The translations under genes were made by a program, and so were the position numbers. Of a stretch of DNA of 64,000 nt, positions 62,659 through 64,000 are shown piece after piece. Each line of letters starts with the position of its first letter. The first letter of the stretch is position 1. The DNA is from an uncultured Prevotellaceae bacterium (GTDB lineage Bacteria; Bacteroidota; Bacteroidia; Bacteroidales; Bacteroidaceae), in assembly GCA_902785945.1 (NCBI GenBank), contig CADAAR010000011.1, positions 1-64,000 on the forward strand, read 5' to 3'. The notes under the pieces were generated by a model. That model saw only the letters and a program-made list of their open reading frames with translations. It ran no database searches and was not told the DNA's origin.

Positions 62659-62786
62659 TGCAAAGGTACGGCGAAATTGGCACCTCCACAATCGCCCATT
62701 CGTGGCATTTTGCATACCTATGATGTGGTATGCGATTTACCATCCCTGTGGGATTGTGGCAACCAAGAAATCGCCGTACCTTTGCA
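62659..62786. promoter_or_regulatory. 128-bp dyad-symmetric divergent promoter region
   Basis: The whole spacer is one palindrome centred between 62722 and 62723. Three perfect pairs share this centre: 62659-62674 with 62771-62786 (16 bp), 62686-62693 with 62752-62759 (CCACAATC/GATTGTGG) and 62712-62718 with 62727-62733 (GCATACC/GGTATGC). Overall 40 of 64 positions pair. The outer arm contains the -7 box TACCTTTG on each strand (62661-62668 minus, 62777-62784 plus). The distances from box to start codon are almost equal on the two sides. Confidence 0.9.
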
Positions 62787-62809
62787 GACGAATTCAAACT
62801 CAAACGATT

Positions 62810-63022
62810 ATGGCAAAAATTTATGTAAATGGAGACGCGCAGGAAGTGAGCCTGCCGCTCAATGTAAGTGAACTGATTCAGCAGCAGAACGTGCAGCAGC
62901 CCGAGATGGTCAGCGTGCAGGTGAACGAGGAGTTTGCCGAGCGCGAGGATTGGGAGAGTATTCAACTGAAGGAAGGCGACAAGGTCGATTTCCTGTATTT
63001 CATGGGAGGCGGAACACTATGA
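62810..63022 (+). CDS. ThiS/MoaD-like sulfur-carrier protein ending in GGG-Thr-Leu
   Basis: 70-aa ubiquitin-fold carrier (MAKIYVNGDAQEVSLPLNVS). In this family the carrier is adenylated and thiocarboxylated at a C-terminal Gly-Gly. Here the end is FLYFMGGGTL, so two extra residues follow the glycines and would have to be removed, which fits the JAMM protease gene downstream. The stop overlaps the next start as ATGA. The ATG at 62810 is 25 bp after the promoter box. Confidence 0.9.
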   Translation: MAKIYVNGDAQEVSLPLNVSELIQQQNVQQPEMVSVQVNEEFAEREDWESIQLKEGDKVDFLYFMGGGTL

Positions 63023-63828
63023 TAGATTTTACAGAAGAACAGATACAACGATATTCCCGTCATATCCTGTTACAGGATGTTGGTGTGGAAGGACAAGAGA
63101 AGATAATGAACGCACGTGTGCTCGTGGTGGGTGCTGGCGGACTTGGTGCCCCAGTGTCGCTCTACCTCGCTGCGGCAGGTATCGGCACCATCGGTATCGT
63201 GGATGCTGATGTGGTGGATCTCTCGAACCTGCAGCGCCAGGTGATTCACTTTACGAAGGACGTAGGTGTGCCGAAGGTGAAGAGTGCCGAGGAGAAGATC
63301 AAGGCCATCAACCCTGATGTGAAGGTGGATACCTATTACGAGTTCCTTGACTCATCAAATGCGCTCGACATCATCAAGGAATACGACTTCATCGTCGACG
63401 GTACGGACAACTTCCCTGTGAAGTTCCTCATCAACGATGCGTGTGTGATGGCGGGTAAGCCTTTCTCACATGGTGGTATCCTGCGTTTCAATGGTCAGAC
63501 GTTTACCCATCTGCCTGGCACAGCTTGTTACCGTTGTATGTTCAAGGAACCGCCTCCTGCAGGAGCTGTTCCCACCTGTTCGCAGGCTGGTGTATTGGGT
63601 GCCATCGCAGGTATGTTGGGCACTATCCAGGCCGCAGAAACCTTGAAGTATTTCACAGGCATTGGTGAGCTATTAACAAATCGTCTGCTTACCTTCGATG
63701 CCAAGACCATGCAGTTCCGCACGGTTCCCGTGAAGCATCGCGACTCGTGTGCTATCTGCGGCAGTAATCCCACCATCGATCATCTGATAGATTACGAACT
63801 GGCCGCCTGCGACCTTAAAAACCACTAA
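63019..63828 (+). CDS. E1-like adenylating enzyme (ThiF/MoeB/HcyF type)
   Basis: 269-aa E1-like enzyme that activates the carrier's C-terminus with ATP. The nucleotide motif VVGAGGLGAPVSLYLAAAG (about residues 31-49), the Arg-containing DLSNLQRQVIHF, DGTDNFPVKFLIND, and two CxxC zinc pairs (CYRCMF near 173 and CAICG near 247) are present, as is the CSQAGVLG block with a Cys. It has no rhodanese domain. It is coupled to the carrier gene by an ATGA overlap. Confidence 0.93.
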   Translation: MIDFTEEQIQRYSRHILLQDVGVEGQEKIMNARVLVVGAGGLGAPVSLYLAAAGIGTIGIVDADVVDLSNLQRQVIHFTKDVGVPKVKSAEEKIKAINPDVKVDTYYEFLDSSNALDIIKEYDFIVDGTDNFPVKFLINDACVMAGKPFSHGGILRFNGQTFTHLPGTACYRCMFKEPPPAGAVPTCSQAGVLGAIAGMLGTIQAAETLKYFTGIGELLTNRLLTFDAKTMQFRTVPVKHRDSCAICGSNPTIDHLIDYELAACDLKNH

Positions 63829-63831
63829 GTG

Positions 63832-64000
63832 ATGAAGATTCCACAGACAGTTATTGATAAATTAGTCAGCCAAGCCCAACAGGACGCACCGAATGAGACG
63901 TGCGGCTACCTGCTGGGCATTAGTGGTGAGGAGGGCGACGTAGTGACAGAGAACTACTGGATGGAGAACATCGATCACTCGCCAGAGCACTTCTCTTTCG
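63832..64000 (+). CDS. JAMM/Mov34 metalloprotease (5' end only)
   Basis: Only the first 56 codons are in the window; the frame runs off the right edge. The start KIPQTVIDKLVSQAQQDAPNETCGYLLG has the family Glu followed by CGYLLG, and the ENIDHSPEHFSF segment fits bacterial JAMM proteins of the Mec/HcyD type. The zinc-binding HxH...D part lies outside. It begins 3 bp after the E1-like gene. Likely job: trimming the carrier and releasing the product. Confidence 0.8.
   Translation, partial: MKIPQTVIDKLVSQAQQDAPNETCGYLLGISGEEGDVVTENYWMENIDHSPEHFSF

Noticed and set aside
1..64000. CRISPR arrays, tRNA or rRNA genes, insertion sequences with transposases
   Set aside because: I saw no regularly spaced direct repeats with unique spacers, no tRNA-like cloverleaf with a TTCRANNC arm, no rRNA sequence and no transposase or integrase reading frame.

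Overview
The window looks like chromosomal DNA of a gut or rumen Prevotella-type member of the Bacteroidales. The reasons are the many TAnnTTTG promoter boxes (TACCTTTG, TATCTTTG), weak or absent Shine-Dalgarno signals, lipoproteins with the leader ending SSCS, a Bacteroidetes-type succinate dehydrogenase/fumarate reductase, PorZ of the type IX secretion system, a CE15 glucuronoyl esterase and an rSAM/lipoprotein pair. I saw no tRNA, rRNA, CRISPR array, transposase or phage gene.

Layout. 1-1646 (minus): sdhA (cut by the edge) and sdhC. 1826-6255 (plus): mnmG, apt and uvrC, with a perfect parS-type site on each side of apt. 6256-6842: gene-free, with repeats and a 177-bp MITE-like element. 6843-9345: dtd, three tandem small membrane proteins, a MazG-type pyrophosphohydrolase and deoC. 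9379-16556: polyprenyl synthase, polA, a GIN-domain lipoprotein, ychF, lgt and a TonB-C protein. 16631-22913 (minus): mutS, a secreted OB-fold protein and a FucI-like isomerase. 23080-25080: a nucleotidyltransferase with a chimeric HEPN partner and two lipoproteins. 25421-28314 (minus): a self-inhibited Fic protein with palindromes on both sides of its promoter, a histidine kinase and a phytase-like protein. 28444-36240 (plus): leuS, yitT-like, rdgB, porZ and a CotH protein. 36246-38312 (minus): an acyltransferase and nadA. 38313-38669: a spacer with five same-strand DnaA-box-like nonamers, a candidate oriC. 38670-42425: CE15 esterase, a TrmH-type methylase, rubredoxin (54 aa), a GT9 transferase and DUF4254. 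42711-45287: acpP-fabF-rnc with a perfect intercistronic hairpin. 45325-48678: an outer-membrane barrel, then a lipoprotein, an ECF sigma factor and an anti-sigma/barrel fusion. 48682-51482 (minus): a lipoprotein operon ending in the rSAM/lipoprotein pair. 52117-54892: an orphan DUF2442-HTH protein, a serpin and a PAP2 phosphatase. 54917-57665: Lrp, metY and a LuxR-type regulator.

The most interesting part is the right end, 57698-64000, a sulfur-trafficking locus. The minus-strand operon encodes a DsrE-like protein, a TusA-like protein, a family 2B encapsulin shell with a cyclic-nucleotide-binding domain, a cysteine desulfurase with an encapsulin-cargo-type N-terminal extension, and a Cys/Met-metabolism PLP enzyme. 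The divergent plus-strand operon encodes a ThiS/MoaD-like carrier ending GGG-T-L, an E1-like activating enzyme and the start of a JAMM metalloprotease. The second set matches the parts list of the protein-thiocarboxylate methionine pathway known from Wolinella (HcyS, HcyF, HcyD, MetY). Here a compartment-associated desulfurase may supply the sulfur. Both operons fire from one 128-bp dyad-symmetric region, so they are probably expressed together.

The parS sites and the DnaA-box cluster both suggest that the window is close to the replication origin. Coding starts were moved inward from the longest open frame wherever the first codon was TTG or an upstream promoter box made the longer start unlikely.
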